Shown piece after piece: positions 31,395 to 40,401 of a stretch of DNA of 64,000 nt; the first letter of the stretch is position 1, and each line of letters opens with the position of its first letter. The DNA comes from JACQGZ01 sp036004665 (lineage in GTDB: Bacteria > Sysuimicrobiota > Sysuimicrobiia > Sysuimicrobiales > Humicultoraceae): contig DASYRG010000018.1 of NCBI GenBank assembly GCA_036004665.1, forward strand, positions 1 to 64,000, given 5' to 3'. The position numbers and the translations under genes are program-made. Below the pieces are notes generated by a model that did not search any database, was not told where the DNA came from, and was given only the letters and a program-made list of their open reading frames with translations.

Positions 31395-31408
31395 CGCGTC
31401 GGGCAGTC

Positions 31409-32098
31409 CTAGAGCAGGGCGTCCAGACTGGACAGCCCCACTTCCTCGCGGCAGACGAAGGGCTCGCCGTAGCGCACCCCAATCAAGAATCCCCAGTACC
31501 CGTTGGTGCGGCGCATCCAGTCCTCGATGGCGTGTTCCCCCGGACGATCGGTGCCGAACTGTGAGGTGTAGGCCCCCACCGCTCCCACTTTGCGCTCGAA
31601 GGCTTCGCTGACATCCAGGATGAAGGAGGGGCGCACGAATAGTTCGTAGTGCGTCGTCAGGAAGTGGTAGACGCGGCGGGGAAAGTGAGGCTCACCCCGT
31701 ATCGTCGTCTTGGTGAGTTTGGCGTAGAACCGCGCCGCTTCGGCCAGCGCCGCGCCGGCGACGTGGTCGGGATGGGCGTCCACCCAGTAGGGAACGAAGA
31801 GCAGGTCGGGCCGCACCTCCCGGATCACCTCCGCCACCACTCTCCGGTTCTCGATCGTATCCGCGAGTTCGCGGTTGGGCAGAGGCAGCGTGATCCTCCG
31901 CGAGACCCCCAGGATGCGGGCCGCCGCCGAGGCCTCCTCGGCGCGGCGTTCGGGGCTGCCCCGGGGCGTAGGTTCCCCGTTGGTGAGGTCGCAGATCGTC
32001 ACCTCGTGCCCCTGGGCGAGGAACGTGATGATCGCCCCGCCCATCCCGATCTCGACGTCGTCGGGATGCGGGCCTATCGCGAGGATACGAGTTCCCGT
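31409..32098 (-). CDS. BshB1-like PIG-L deacetylase with apparent ACG start
   Basis: The enzyme has GPHPDDVEIGMGG and YWVDAHPDHVAGA zinc motifs, TNGEPTPRGSPERRAEEA, and a C-terminal GVRYGEPFVCREEVG typical of the bacillithiol deacetylase BshB1. The first ATG in frame (32044) would cut off the HPDD metal site. The only sensible start is ACG at 32098, seven bases after GGAGG, which gives a normal N-terminus (xGTRILAIGPHPDD) and 229 residues. No ATG, GTG, TTG or CTG exists in frame between a TGA upstream and the motif. It could be a rare start codon or a T-to-C change. Confidence 0.75.
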   Translation of the reverse strand, partial: TGTRILAIGPHPDDVEIGMGGAIITFLAQGHEVTICDLTNGEPTPRGSPERRAEEASAAARILGVSRRITLPLPNRELADTIENRRVVAEVIREVRPDLLFVPYWVDAHPDHVAGAALAEAARFYAKLTKTTIRGEPHFPRRVYHFLTTHYELFVRPSFILDVSEAFERKVGAVGAYTSQFGTDRPGEHAIEDWMRRTNGYWGFLIGVRYGEPFVCREEVGLSSLDALL

Positions 32099-32799
32099 TC
32101 CAACACCTCCCGGTAGTAGCGGCGGCGCTCCCCGGCGTCATCCAGCCCGCCCCAGAAGCGGCGCAGCGGGTTCTTGTAGATCCGCGGCACCGGCAGTTCC
32201 TTCACGCGCAGGGCCAGCCGCGCCGCCTGGATCCACACCTGCAGCGGCATACCGTAGCCCGGCTCAGTCAGCCTCATGTCCGCCAGGGCTGCGGTCCGGT
32301 ATGCCTTGAACCCGCACCACGCGTCCGTCAGCGGGTACCCGGTGAGCTCACGCAGCCGTTCGGTGGTCTCGCGGTTGATCGCCACCCGGTCCGGCGGCGC
32401 CGGATCGCCGCCAGAGTCAGGATCGAGGTAGCGGCTGCCCGAGACGATGTCGGCGTCGGAAAGGGCGGCCAGGAACTGGGGGATCTGGCGCGGTTCGTGT
32501 TGGGCGTCGCAGTCGATGGTCACGACGGCCTCATAGCCGTGCCCGATCGCGTAGGCGAACCCATCAATGAGGGCGGCGCCGTAGCCGCGGTTCTCGCCGT
32601 GCGTGATGACGGCCAGGCGGCGCTGGCGCGCCGCTTCCGCCTTCAGGATCGCCCCGGACCGGTCGGTCGAGCCGTCGTCGACTACCAGGACGTCCGCCTC
32701 CGGGACGGCCCGTCGCACCTCCGCGAGGACCGCGGCGACCGTGGCGTCTTCGTTGAACAGCGGGATCAGCACGAGGGCGCCTCCGGTCCCTTCGCTCAC
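32074..32799 (-). CDS. GT2 family glycosyltransferase (dolichol-phosphate-mannose-synthase-like)
   Basis: The 241-residue GT-A enzyme has LVLIPLFNEDATVAAVL, VLVVDDGSTDRS, NRGYGAALIDGFAYA, VTIDCDAQHEPRQIP and SGSRYL, the pattern of polyprenyl-phosphate glycosyl transferases without a membrane domain. It overlaps the cyclase gene upstream as GTGA and extends 25 bases into the proposed start of the BshB1-like gene. It may act on a lipid carrier; the sugar is unknown. Confidence 0.82.
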   Translation of the reverse strand: MSEGTGGALVLIPLFNEDATVAAVLAEVRRAVPEADVLVVDDGSTDRSGAILKAEAARQRRLAVITHGENRGYGAALIDGFAYAIGHGYEAVVTIDCDAQHEPRQIPQFLAALSDADIVSGSRYLDPDSGGDPAPPDRVAINRETTERLRELTGYPLTDAWCGFKAYRTAALADMRLTEPGYGMPLQVWIQAARLALRVKELPVPRIYKNPLRRFWGGLDDAGERRRYYREVLERELVSSR

Positions 32800-35700
32800 G
32801 TGGGTACCATCTCCAGCTTCGTGTCGATCTCGTCGACGAACTTGCTCGCCCCCATCTGCGCGAAGAGATCCCGGGACCGTTGCAGGATCGGCCGGGCGCG
32901 GGCCGCCTGGCCGAGGAGAAGCAGCGCCTCCCCGTAGCGCAGCAGCGAGAGGGCGTGGTCGATGCGGTACTCCTTGGCCTCCAGGATCGCGAGGCCCCGA
33001 CGGAAGAGCGCCTCCGCCTCCTCCCCCCTCCCCTGTGCTGCCCGCACCTTGGCGAGCGTGGCCAGGACCGTCGCCGTGGTAATCTGGTCGGTCTCCGCCA
33101 CGATCCCCTCCGCCTGCTCCGCGTACTCGGCGGCGCTGAGCAGATCGCCGCGGGCCAGCGACACATCCGCCAGACCGCGCAGGGTATTTTCGCTCTCCTC
33201 GCCGGCGTTCTCTCGATAGATAGTCCGGGCCGCCTGCAATTCCCGCTCCGCCTCATCGATCCGCCCGTAGCGGAGGTGGTGCATGCCCAGGTGCCGGCGC
33301 ACGGCGGCCTGACCCAGGGCGTCCCCGAGCTTTTGCAGGATCCCGATCGCCTCGTCGTGCAGCCGCACGGACTCGGGAGAATCCCCCGTGAGGTGGGCCA
33401 GGATGGCCAGACCCATCAAGGAGCGGACCTCGCTGGTGCGCTCGTTGTGGCGCCGGGACAGCTCGAGCGCTTCGGTAAGGGTACTCCGGCTTTCGGCAAG
33501 ATCGCCGCTGTTGATGGCGCTGCGGCCCAGGCGCGCCAGCGTGCGGGCGATGCCCTGGCCGTCGCCGAGGGCGCGGTAGAGCTCGAGCGCCTTGCTGTAC
33601 GCCTTCTGCGCCCGGGTGAGTTTGTCGCGCAGGTTCTCCGTGATCGCCCCCAGGATCTCGAGGGCCTCCGCCTCTCCCTGCCGGTCGTCCAGCCGGTGGA
33701 AGAGCTCCTGGGCGTGCTGCAGCGCCTCATCGGCGGGACCGAGGCGTCCATGCATGTACTCGGCGAAGGCCCGGTTGAGCCAGGCCCGCGCGAGCAAATC
33801 CTCGCGGCCGAGACCCGGAGCGTACTGGAGGACGGTTTCGGTGTCCTCCGTCACGATGTCGGGCAGGTTCATCCACTTCACGGCCTCGGTGCGGCTTGTC
33901 AGCAGTTCCAGCAGCAGCGCGCGGTCGCCCTCCAGCCCCGCATTGCGCAGCACGGCCAGGGCGCGTTCGAAGAGCCGCCGCGCCTCAGGGAGCGTGCCCA
34001 GCCCTCTGGCGCGGGCTCCCGCGGCCCACAGCGCCCCGATGGCGGTGCGGGCCAGCTCCGGCGCGCGGTCGCCCGTTTCGAAGCGGTAGCGCCAGGCCTG
34101 CTCGTAATGGTGCGCCAGAACCTCCAGGAACTTCTCAGCCGTCTCGGCGGCGGTGGCCTCCAACCAGCGAGCGAAACGCAGGTGGTTGACGCTACGAGCT
34201 GCCTTGGGCAGCGAGCCGTAGGCGACCTCTCGAATGAGCGCATGCTTGAAGGTAAACTCCCGCTCCCCCGCCAGAGAGGAACCCGGGCGCTCCTCCACCA
34301 GTTCCCGCTCCTGCAGCCGCTCCAGGGCGGCGGTCGCCTCAGGGGGATTGAGGCCGTCCGCGGCCACGAGCGCTCCCAGCCAGAAGATCCGCCCCGCCAC
34401 CGAGGCCTCTTGAATCACCCGTTTCTCGAGAGCCGGCAGCAGGTCCAGGCGCGAGGCCAGCAGGCCATGGATGGTATCGGGGATGCGGATCTCGCTGGGG
34501 CGCTCGGCCCACCGCCAGCCGCTCTCGCCGCGCACCAGGCCGCCGACCTCGACGTCCATGAGCATACGCAGGATCTCCTCGATGAAGAACGGGTTCCCCT
34601 CGGCCTTGGCCACGATGGCGTCGCGCACGTCGGTCGGCGCCGCCTCGCCGCTGAGCAGCTCGCTGATCAGCCGGCGGCTCATCCCCGGCGGCAGCGGCGA
34701 GAGAGAGACGGCGGTGTAGTTGCGGATGCGCGCGCCCCAATCCGGATGGCGTTCCAGCAGCTCCGGGCGCGCCAGGCACATCGTGAGCACGGGCGCCTCG
34801 AGGCCGCGGAGGGCCACGGACTCCACGAGGTCAAGGAGGCTCTCTTCCGCCCAGTGCAGGTCCTCGAAGATGAGCAACAAGGCGGCGGACTGCGCCTTGG
34901 CCATCAGGAAGGCGCGAAACGACCGCCGCACCGCCTCCCCCGCGGCCTGCCGCTCGCCGACCAGCGGGTCACGCGCGGGGCCGGCCCGGCTCTCCACCGC
35001 GTCCTTCAGCGCCGCCAGGCGTTCCCGCCAGCGAGCCTCGAAGGCGCTGGAGGTCTCCACTCCGAGCACGGTGGCCAGGTCGGCGGCGACCTGCTCGCTC
35101 TCGGCGCGCCCCAGGACCGGTTCGCAGACCCGGAGAATCCCGCGGCGCAGTTTCTCGCCGACCGTGCGCGCGCTGTCGGTATCCTGGATGCCGCACTCCT
35201 GCTTCAACATCTCCGCCAGCGGCCAGTAGGTCAGCCCTTCGCCGTAGGCCGGACAGCGCCCCCGCAGCCCCTGCGGCGGCGCCCCTGTCCGTCCTAGCGC
35301 GGCCACCAGTTCCTCGACCAGGCGGGTCTTGCCGACCCCGGCGGCCCCGATCACCGTCACGAGGTGATGGCGCCGGCCGTCAGTGACGCGCCGGTAGAGC
35401 GCCTGGAGGAACTGCACCTCGTCATCGCGGCCCACCATCGGCGCCCGCAGCCGCTTCCCCGTCGGCCCCGCGGCCAGCGCGAGCACCTGCCAGCGCGGGA
35501 GGTCGGCGAAGTCGCCCCCGCCGGCACGGGGCAGCGCGGCGAACTCGACGACCGTGCGAGTAGCCAGATAGGTCCGTTCGTCGGTGACGATCCCCTCCGG
35601 CGGCGCCTGTTGTTGCAGGCGGGCGGCCAGGTTCACCACCTCCCCCGTGACCATGAACTGGCCCGTGGCGGCGGCCCGCGGATCGGCCACGACCTCGCCG

Positions 35701-36179
35701 GTGCTGATGCCGATGCGCAGCCGCAGGTCGGCGGCCAGCGCCGCGTTGAGCGCGCCCATCCGCCCCTGCATGGCCAGGGCCGCGCGGACCGCGCGCTCGG
35801 GATCGTCCTCGTGGGCCACCGGCAGCCCGAAGACTGCCATGACCGCGTCGCCGATGAACTTCTCCACGGTGCCGCCGAAGCGCTGGATCTCCTCCCGCAT
35901 CGTCTCGAAGTAGGTGGCGACGATGCGGCGCATCGGCTCCGGGTCGAGCGACTGAGTCAGGGGGGTGCTGCCCACCAGATCGGCAAAGAGCACCGAGACC
36001 ACCCGCCGTTCCGCCCCCGCCGCTTCGGCCAGGGGGGCGCCGCAGCGCAGGCAGAAGTGGGCGTCCGGGGGATTGGGCGCCCCGCAGACGGGGCACCGCC
36101 GGAGCAGCGGAGTCCCGCAGCGCATGCAGAACTGCGCCTCGGGCGGGTTCTCGGTGTCGCAGCGGGGACAGCGAATCAT
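32796..36179 (-). CDS. Zinc-ribbon / class III cyclase / AAA ATPase / TPR signalling protein
   Basis: The 1127-residue protein starts with two CxxC...CxxCG zinc ribbons (residues 1-50). A class III cyclase domain follows (about 57-235) with metal Asp67 and Asp111, Asn183 and Arg187 intact. An ATPase of the STAND/AAA type comes next, with the P-loop GAAGVGKT at 278-285 and a Walker B-like LLLIFEDLHW. TPR-like helical repeats run from about 690 to the end. Such proteins are large soluble regulators; ligand and target are unknown. It leads the run containing the glycosyltransferase and the BshB1- and BshC-like genes. Confidence 0.88.
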   Translation of the reverse strand: MIRCPRCDTENPPEAQFCMRCGTPLLRRCPVCGAPNPPDAHFCLRCGAPLAEAAGAERRVVSVLFADLVGSTPLTQSLDPEPMRRIVATYFETMREEIQRFGGTVEKFIGDAVMAVFGLPVAHEDDPERAVRAALAMQGRMGALNAALAADLRLRIGISTGEVVADPRAAATGQFMVTGEVVNLAARLQQQAPPEGIVTDERTYLATRTVVEFAALPRAGGGDFADLPRWQVLALAAGPTGKRLRAPMVGRDDEVQFLQALYRRVTDGRRHHLVTVIGAAGVGKTRLVEELVAALGRTGAPPQGLRGRCPAYGEGLTYWPLAEMLKQECGIQDTDSARTVGEKLRRGILRVCEPVLGRAESEQVAADLATVLGVETSSAFEARWRERLAALKDAVESRAGPARDPLVGERQAAGEAVRRSFRAFLMAKAQSAALLLIFEDLHWAEESLLDLVESVALRGLEAPVLTMCLARPELLERHPDWGARIRNYTAVSLSPLPPGMSRRLISELLSGEAAPTDVRDAIVAKAEGNPFFIEEILRMLMDVEVGGLVRGESGWRWAERPSEIRIPDTIHGLLASRLDLLPALEKRVIQEASVAGRIFWLGALVAADGLNPPEATAALERLQERELVEERPGSSLAGEREFTFKHALIREVAYGSLPKAARSVNHLRFARWLEATAAETAEKFLEVLAHHYEQAWRYRFETGDRAPELARTAIGALWAAGARARGLGTLPEARRLFERALAVLRNAGLEGDRALLLELLTSRTEAVKWMNLPDIVTEDTETVLQYAPGLGREDLLARAWLNRAFAEYMHGRLGPADEALQHAQELFHRLDDRQGEAEALEILGAITENLRDKLTRAQKAYSKALELYRALGDGQGIARTLARLGRSAINSGDLAESRSTLTEALELSRRHNERTSEVRSLMGLAILAHLTGDSPESVRLHDEAIGILQKLGDALGQAAVRRHLGMHHLRYGRIDEAERELQAARTIYRENAGEESENTLRGLADVSLARGDLLSAAEYAEQAEGIVAETDQITTATVLATLAKVRAAQGRGEEAEALFRRGLAILEAKEYRIDHALSLLRYGEALLLLGQAARARPILQRSRDLFAQMGASKFVDEIDTKLEMVPT

Positions 36180-36246
36180 TGAAGGGGACCTCCGTCAATT
36201 ATAGAGACCGTACGTCGTTCGTTGGGGCGCTCTGTAGAGTGAGATC

Positions 36247-37212
36247 CTACCCCCGGGTTGGATGCGCCTGAGGAGTACCCCGTGCCACCTGTCCGCCCAG
36301 CGCCCCCGCGGCGATGTCGGCCAGGGCGTCGATGAACCTCGGGGAAGCGTTTAATGACTCGGTGCGGATCAACCGCATACCCAGTGAGTCCGCCAGATGG
36401 CGGGCCTGGATGTCGAGATCGTGAAGCACCTCCAGATGGTCGGCCACAAACCCGGCGGGACAGACCACCACCTCGCGCGCACCGGTGGCGTGGAGCTGTC
36501 GCAGCACATCGAGGATGTCGGGACCCAGCCACGGCTCGCCGGTAGCGCTGGCGCTCTGGAAAGCGATGGACCACTGAGCGGTGCCCGCCGCGCGGGCCAC
36601 CGCTGCCGCGGTCTCCTGCAGTTGAGTCACGTAGGGATCGCCCCACTCCAGAATCCGCTGCGGCAGGCTATGCGCGGTGAAGACCACCGGGGCGGAATGC
36701 GGATCGCGTAGCCGGCCGCGGGCTTCCTCCACCCGTTCGGTCAGCGCGTTCAGGAAGCGCGGGTGCAGATGCCATGATTCGACGTACGCCATCTCAGGCC
36801 CGCCTGCGCGCTCAACGCTTTCGGCCACCGCCTTCACGTACCCGCCGATGCTCATGCGGGAGTAGTGGGGCGCCAGGGCGATCGCCACCGCCCGAGCGAT
36901 GCCGCCGGCCTGCATCTCGGCGACCGTCTCAGCGATGAACGGATGCCAGTGCTTCATGCCCACGTAGACAGGGAGGCCGGTCCGCGCGGCCAGGGCGTCG
37001 GCCTGCCTGCGCGTAATGGACAGCAGCGGAGAGGTGCCGCCGATGGCGCGATAGCGCGCCTGGAGTTCCTCCACTTGTTCGGTCGCGGGTGGCCGGCCGC
37101 CCCTGACATGCGTGTAATAGGTTCCAACATCCGCGAGGGTGGCAGGGCTGCCGTACGCCATAAGGAGGATCGCGGCGCGCGCCGGGTCAGCGACGTCAGG
37201 AGGCGGGCTCAC
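36247..37212 (-). CDS. hemH: Ferrochelatase (probably coproporphyrin type)
   Basis: The 321-residue protein has AILLMAYGSPATLADVGTYYTHVRGGR near the start. The catalytic APHYSRMSIGGY region follows (His replaces nothing; TAHSLPQRI is present), then AFQSASATGEPWLGPDILDVL and CPAGFVADHLEVLHDLDI. It inserts iron into the porphyrin. Because HemQ lies in the same operon, the substrate is probably coproporphyrin III, not protoporphyrin. It overlaps hemE by four bases and is the last gene of the haem operon. Confidence 0.93.
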   Translation of the reverse strand: MSPPPDVADPARAAILLMAYGSPATLADVGTYYTHVRGGRPPATEQVEELQARYRAIGGTSPLLSITRRQADALAARTGLPVYVGMKHWHPFIAETVAEMQAGGIARAVAIALAPHYSRMSIGGYVKAVAESVERAGGPEMAYVESWHLHPRFLNALTERVEEARGRLRDPHSAPVVFTAHSLPQRILEWGDPYVTQLQETAAAVARAAGTAQWSIAFQSASATGEPWLGPDILDVLRQLHATGAREVVVCPAGFVADHLEVLHDLDIQARHLADSLGMRLIRTESLNASPRFIDALADIAAGALGGQVARGTPQAHPTRG

Positions 37213-38264
37213 GGACGACTGACCTCGGACGCCTCGCGCTGGGCATAAGCGTGCACGAAGTCGACGAGACGGCGCAGCGTCTCGGGCGAACTCTCCGGCA
37301 GCACGCCGTGGCCAAGATTGAAGATGTGACCCGGCCGGCCCCCTGCCCGCTGCAGGATGTCGGTCGTACGCGCTGCCACCAGATCGAAAGGGGCGAGCAC
37401 GGTGGCCGGATCCAGATTGCCCTGGATGGCGACCCGCGGTCCGGCGAGGACCCAGGCCTCGTCAATCGGCATCCGCCAGTCGATGCCGAGGACGTTGCCT
37501 CCCGCCTCCACCAGGAGCGGCAGCAACCCCGCCCCGCTCGTGGCAAAGTGAATCGCGGGGACCTCGAGATTGGAGACCGCGTCGAAGATGCGCCGGGTAG
37601 AGGGGAGCACGAATTGCCGGTAGTCGGCCGGGGCGAGGGCGCCGGCCCAGGAGTCGAAGAGCTGCACGGCGTGGACGCCCGCGACCACCTGCGCGCGGAG
37701 ATAGCGGATCGTCGCCTCCGTCAGGTGATCCATCAGCCCCGCCCAGGTCGCCGGGTGGCCGAACATCAGCGCTTTGGTCCGGGCGAAGTCCCGGGAGGGA
37801 CCGCCCTCGATCAGATACGAGGCCAGCGTGAACGGACCGCCGCCAAACCCGATCAGCGGGACGGTGGTCTCGCCGGTGATCAGGCGAATCGCCTCCAGAA
37901 TGGCCGGCACGTGCTGCTCCGGTTCGAAGGGGCGCAGCCGGTCCACGGCCGCCCGATCGCGAACCGGCGCGTCCAGGATCGGTCCCACGTTTTCCTGAAA
38001 GGCAACAGAGACCCCCATCCCGCCAAAGGGCAGGGTGATATCGGCGAACAAGACGGCGGCGTCGACGCCCAGCGAGTGGACCGGCAGCAGGACGATCTCC
38101 GCGCAGAGGTCGGCGTGCTGGAAGATCTCGTTCAGGGGGAAGCGCTCCCGGATGGCGCGATAGCGGGGATCGGAACGACCGGCCTGGCGCATGAACCAGA
38201 CGGGCGTACGATCCACCGGCTCGCGCCGGCAGGCGCGCAGGAAGCGGTCGTTGCGAGGGATCAC
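37209..38264 (-). CDS. hemE: Uroporphyrinogen decarboxylase
   Basis: The 351-residue protein shows RTPVWFMRQAGRSDPRYRAIRE (the anion-binding Arg cluster), DAAVLFADITLPFGGMG (the essential Asp), FGGGPFTLASYLIEG, and GNLDPATVL. The last portion is IFNLGHGVLPESSPE. It converts uroporphyrinogen III to coproporphyrinogen III. The start is GTG 38264, overlapping the HemQ stop as GTGA. Confidence 0.95.
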   Translation of the reverse strand: MIPRNDRFLRACRREPVDRTPVWFMRQAGRSDPRYRAIRERFPLNEIFQHADLCAEIVLLPVHSLGVDAAVLFADITLPFGGMGVSVAFQENVGPILDAPVRDRAAVDRLRPFEPEQHVPAILEAIRLITGETTVPLIGFGGGPFTLASYLIEGGPSRDFARTKALMFGHPATWAGLMDHLTEATIRYLRAQVVAGVHAVQLFDSWAGALAPADYRQFVLPSTRRIFDAVSNLEVPAIHFATSGAGLLPLLVEAGGNVLGIDWRMPIDEAWVLAGPRVAIQGNLDPATVLAPFDLVAARTTDILQRAGGRPGHIFNLGHGVLPESSPETLRRLVDFVHAYAQREASEVSRP

Positions 38265-39439
38265 GCCTCGACCGTCTGGACCGCCAGCGCGGATCGCAGG
38301 CGCGCCTCCGCCGCGGCGAACTCCTCGCCGGTGAGCACAGGGCGTCCCGACCCCGCACGTACACCCGAACGCAGTTCCACCCAATCACCGAACCGCTCGT
38401 CTGAGGACGGCAGCTGGAGTCGCGGCATAGCGCTCACCCGCAGCGCCAGCGCTCGCAAGGGTTGGGCGGGGCCGCGCCAGCCGAAGCGCTCACGTGCATC
38501 CACGTCAGCCAGCGGATGGATTTCCGCAAGGACCGTGGGGGACTGCTCCGCAGGGAGGTCGTAGGCCGCCTCCACCCGCCCCTGAAGCTCGGCGGTCTTC
38601 GCCCCGGGCGGCGCGAGCAGCAGTCGATCGCCGGGAACGCCAAAGGCATTCTCCCGCGGACCGCCGCGGCGCAGCACCACCACCTGCCGGCCCGAGGCCA
38701 GCGCCGCCACCGTCTCCGGCCGTTCCTCTAGGAGCAGAGCGATGCGATCGGCCCGCACCCCCAGATCTTCAAAGACCCCCCAGAGGGGTTTGCGCGCCGC
38801 CAGATAGATAGGCGTGTCGCGCAGCGTGTACCGGCGCACCTCCGCCTCCCGCAGCCGTTCGAGCAGCGCCAGGAAGTCGGCGGGCCGCTCGGTCTCGAAG
38901 GCAAGGACGAACTCGAAGTCACCCAGCCCAAACGCGTACAGGGTATTAGTGAAGATCTGCGGCCACTGGGCGCCCATGCGGCCGTGCTCCTCCATCATCC
39001 GGCGGCGATCCTCGAAGGGCAGCCGGTACCACTCCGCCGTCTTCACGAAGGGATACATGAGGAGATAACGCTGTGGAGGGACATCGCGCAGGAAGGCCGG
39101 CACATGGGCGCCGGTGTAGGGCGAGGTCTTCGCCAGGGCCAGGTACGCTCCCGTCGTCTCGAACGCGCGCGCGAAGGATGTGGCCCCCAGGTGCGCGGCC
39201 AGGGCCTGCAGCGCGGCGGGATCCTCGGCGGCCGTCCACAGCAGCAAGTCGGCATCCTGGCGAAATCCGACCAACGAATAGCAGCCGCGGAGGCGCACCC
39301 CGGCGGCGGCCAGGGCCTCTTCGACCGCCACTGCCGCGGCCTCCCTTGCGCCCGCCTCAAGGTCATGCCATAGCTGTCGCGCCTTGAAGACGAGAAAGGA
39401 GCAGAAGACCTCCTCCCCCTCCTTCAGCCGTGCAGCCAC
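38261..39439 (-). CDS. hemQ: HemQ (coproheme decarboxylase) with long C-terminal extension
   Basis: Residues 1 to about 220 match the chlorite-dismutase superfamily enzyme HemQ: RYLLMYPFVKTAEWYRLPFEDRRRMMEEHGRMG carries the catalytic Tyr and the proximal His region, and YAFGLGDFEFVLAFETERPADFLALLERLRE follows. HemQ turns coproheme into haem b. The family is usually 230-260 residues; here about 170 extra residues follow (from WGVFEDLGVRADRIALLLEERP), containing a region I cannot assign. The gene overlaps hemB by 16 bases and hemE by 4. Confidence 0.85.
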   Translation of the reverse strand: MAARLKEGEEVFCSFLVFKARQLWHDLEAGAREAAAVAVEEALAAAGVRLRGCYSLVGFRQDADLLLWTAAEDPAALQALAAHLGATSFARAFETTGAYLALAKTSPYTGAHVPAFLRDVPPQRYLLMYPFVKTAEWYRLPFEDRRRMMEEHGRMGAQWPQIFTNTLYAFGLGDFEFVLAFETERPADFLALLERLREAEVRRYTLRDTPIYLAARKPLWGVFEDLGVRADRIALLLEERPETVAALASGRQVVVLRRGGPRENAFGVPGDRLLLAPPGAKTAELQGRVEAAYDLPAEQSPTVLAEIHPLADVDARERFGWRGPAQPLRALALRVSAMPRLQLPSSDERFGDWVELRSGVRAGSGRPVLTGEEFAAAEARLRSALAVQTVEA

Positions 39440-40401
39440 CGCCCCACCTCCCCGGCAAAATAGGTCAGGATGATGTCTGCTCCCGCGCGCCGGATGGCCG
39501 TCAGCGTCTCCAGCGCGACCCGCCGCTCGTCGATCCAGCCCCGCTCCGCCGCGGCCTTGATCATGGCGTACTCCCCGCTGACCTGAAAGGCGGCAGTGGG
39601 CACCTCGAACCGGGCGCGTACCGCGGCCAGGATGTCCAGATAGGGAAGCGCAGGTTTCACCATGATCAGATCCGCGCCTTCCCCGATGTCCAGGGCGACC
39701 TCGTGCAGCGCCTCCTCCCGCGCGGCCGCATCCATTTGGTAGGTACGGCGGTCGCCGAAGGCCGGCGTCGACTCCGCCGCATCCCGGAACGGCGCGTACA
39801 GACTGCTAGCGTACTTGGCGGCGTAGGCGAGGATGGGGATATCGGTGAAGCCAGCTTCGTCTAGCGCCTCCCGGATCGCCCCCACCTGGCCGTCCATCAT
39901 CCCCGATGGCGCTATCATGTCCGCCCCAGACGACGCCTGCGCTACCGCGATACGACGGTAGCGCTCCAGCGTTCGGTCGTTGTCGATGCGCTCTCCCTCG
40001 ATGATGCCGCAGTGTCCGTGGTCGGTGTACTCGCAGAGGCAGAGGTCGGCGATACGTAGCAGGTCCGGGCCGAACTCGCCGGCGAGCCGCCGCAGCCCCT
40101 CCTGGGCGATCCCGTCCTCGGCGGAGGCATCCATCCCCGCTGGATCCTTGACCGCGGGAATGCCGAAGAGGATCACCGCCCGGACTCCGGACTCCAGCAG
40201 CGCGCCTGCGTCCCGGGTGAGACTGTCCAGGGTGTGCTGAAACTGCTTGGGCATCGAGGGGATAGGCACGGGCTCATCGAGCCCCGCCTTGACGAAGAGA
40301 GGCGCGACCAGGTCGGCTGGGGTGAGATCGGCCCGCCCCGCCATCTCGCGCAAGATGGGATGGTGGCGCAACCGGCGCAGCCGCGTGCGGGGAAACGTCA
40401 T
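39424..40401 (-). CDS. hemB: Porphobilinogen synthase (delta-aminolevulinate dehydratase)
   Basis: The 325-residue protein has LCLCEYTDHGHCG, the three-Cys zinc site, then the active-site Lys regions YAAKYASSLYAPFRDA and DLIMVKPALPYLDI. It condenses two aminolevulinate molecules to porphobilinogen. The Cys-rich site indicates a zinc-dependent enzyme. It lies between hemD and hemQ and overlaps hemD by four bases. Confidence 0.96.
   Translation of the reverse strand: MTFPRTRLRRLRHHPILREMAGRADLTPADLVAPLFVKAGLDEPVPIPSMPKQFQHTLDSLTRDAGALLESGVRAVILFGIPAVKDPAGMDASAEDGIAQEGLRRLAGEFGPDLLRIADLCLCEYTDHGHCGIIEGERIDNDRTLERYRRIAVAQASSGADMIAPSGMMDGQVGAIREALDEAGFTDIPILAYAAKYASSLYAPFRDAAESTPAFGDRRTYQMDAAAREEALHEVALDIGEGADLIMVKPALPYLDILAAVRARFEVPTAAFQVSGEYAMIKAAAERGWIDERRVALETLTAIRRAGADIILTYFAGEVGRWLHG

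Noticed and set aside
32044..32046. ATG at 32044 as the start of the BshB1-like gene
   Set aside because: It would remove the HPDD zinc-binding motif required by the family, and it has no ribosome binding site at a suitable distance.
32880..35297. An 805-codon open frame on the plus strand
   Set aside because: It lies wholly antisense to the cyclase/ATPase/TPR gene, has no domain pattern, and is the long shadow expected in GC-rich DNA.
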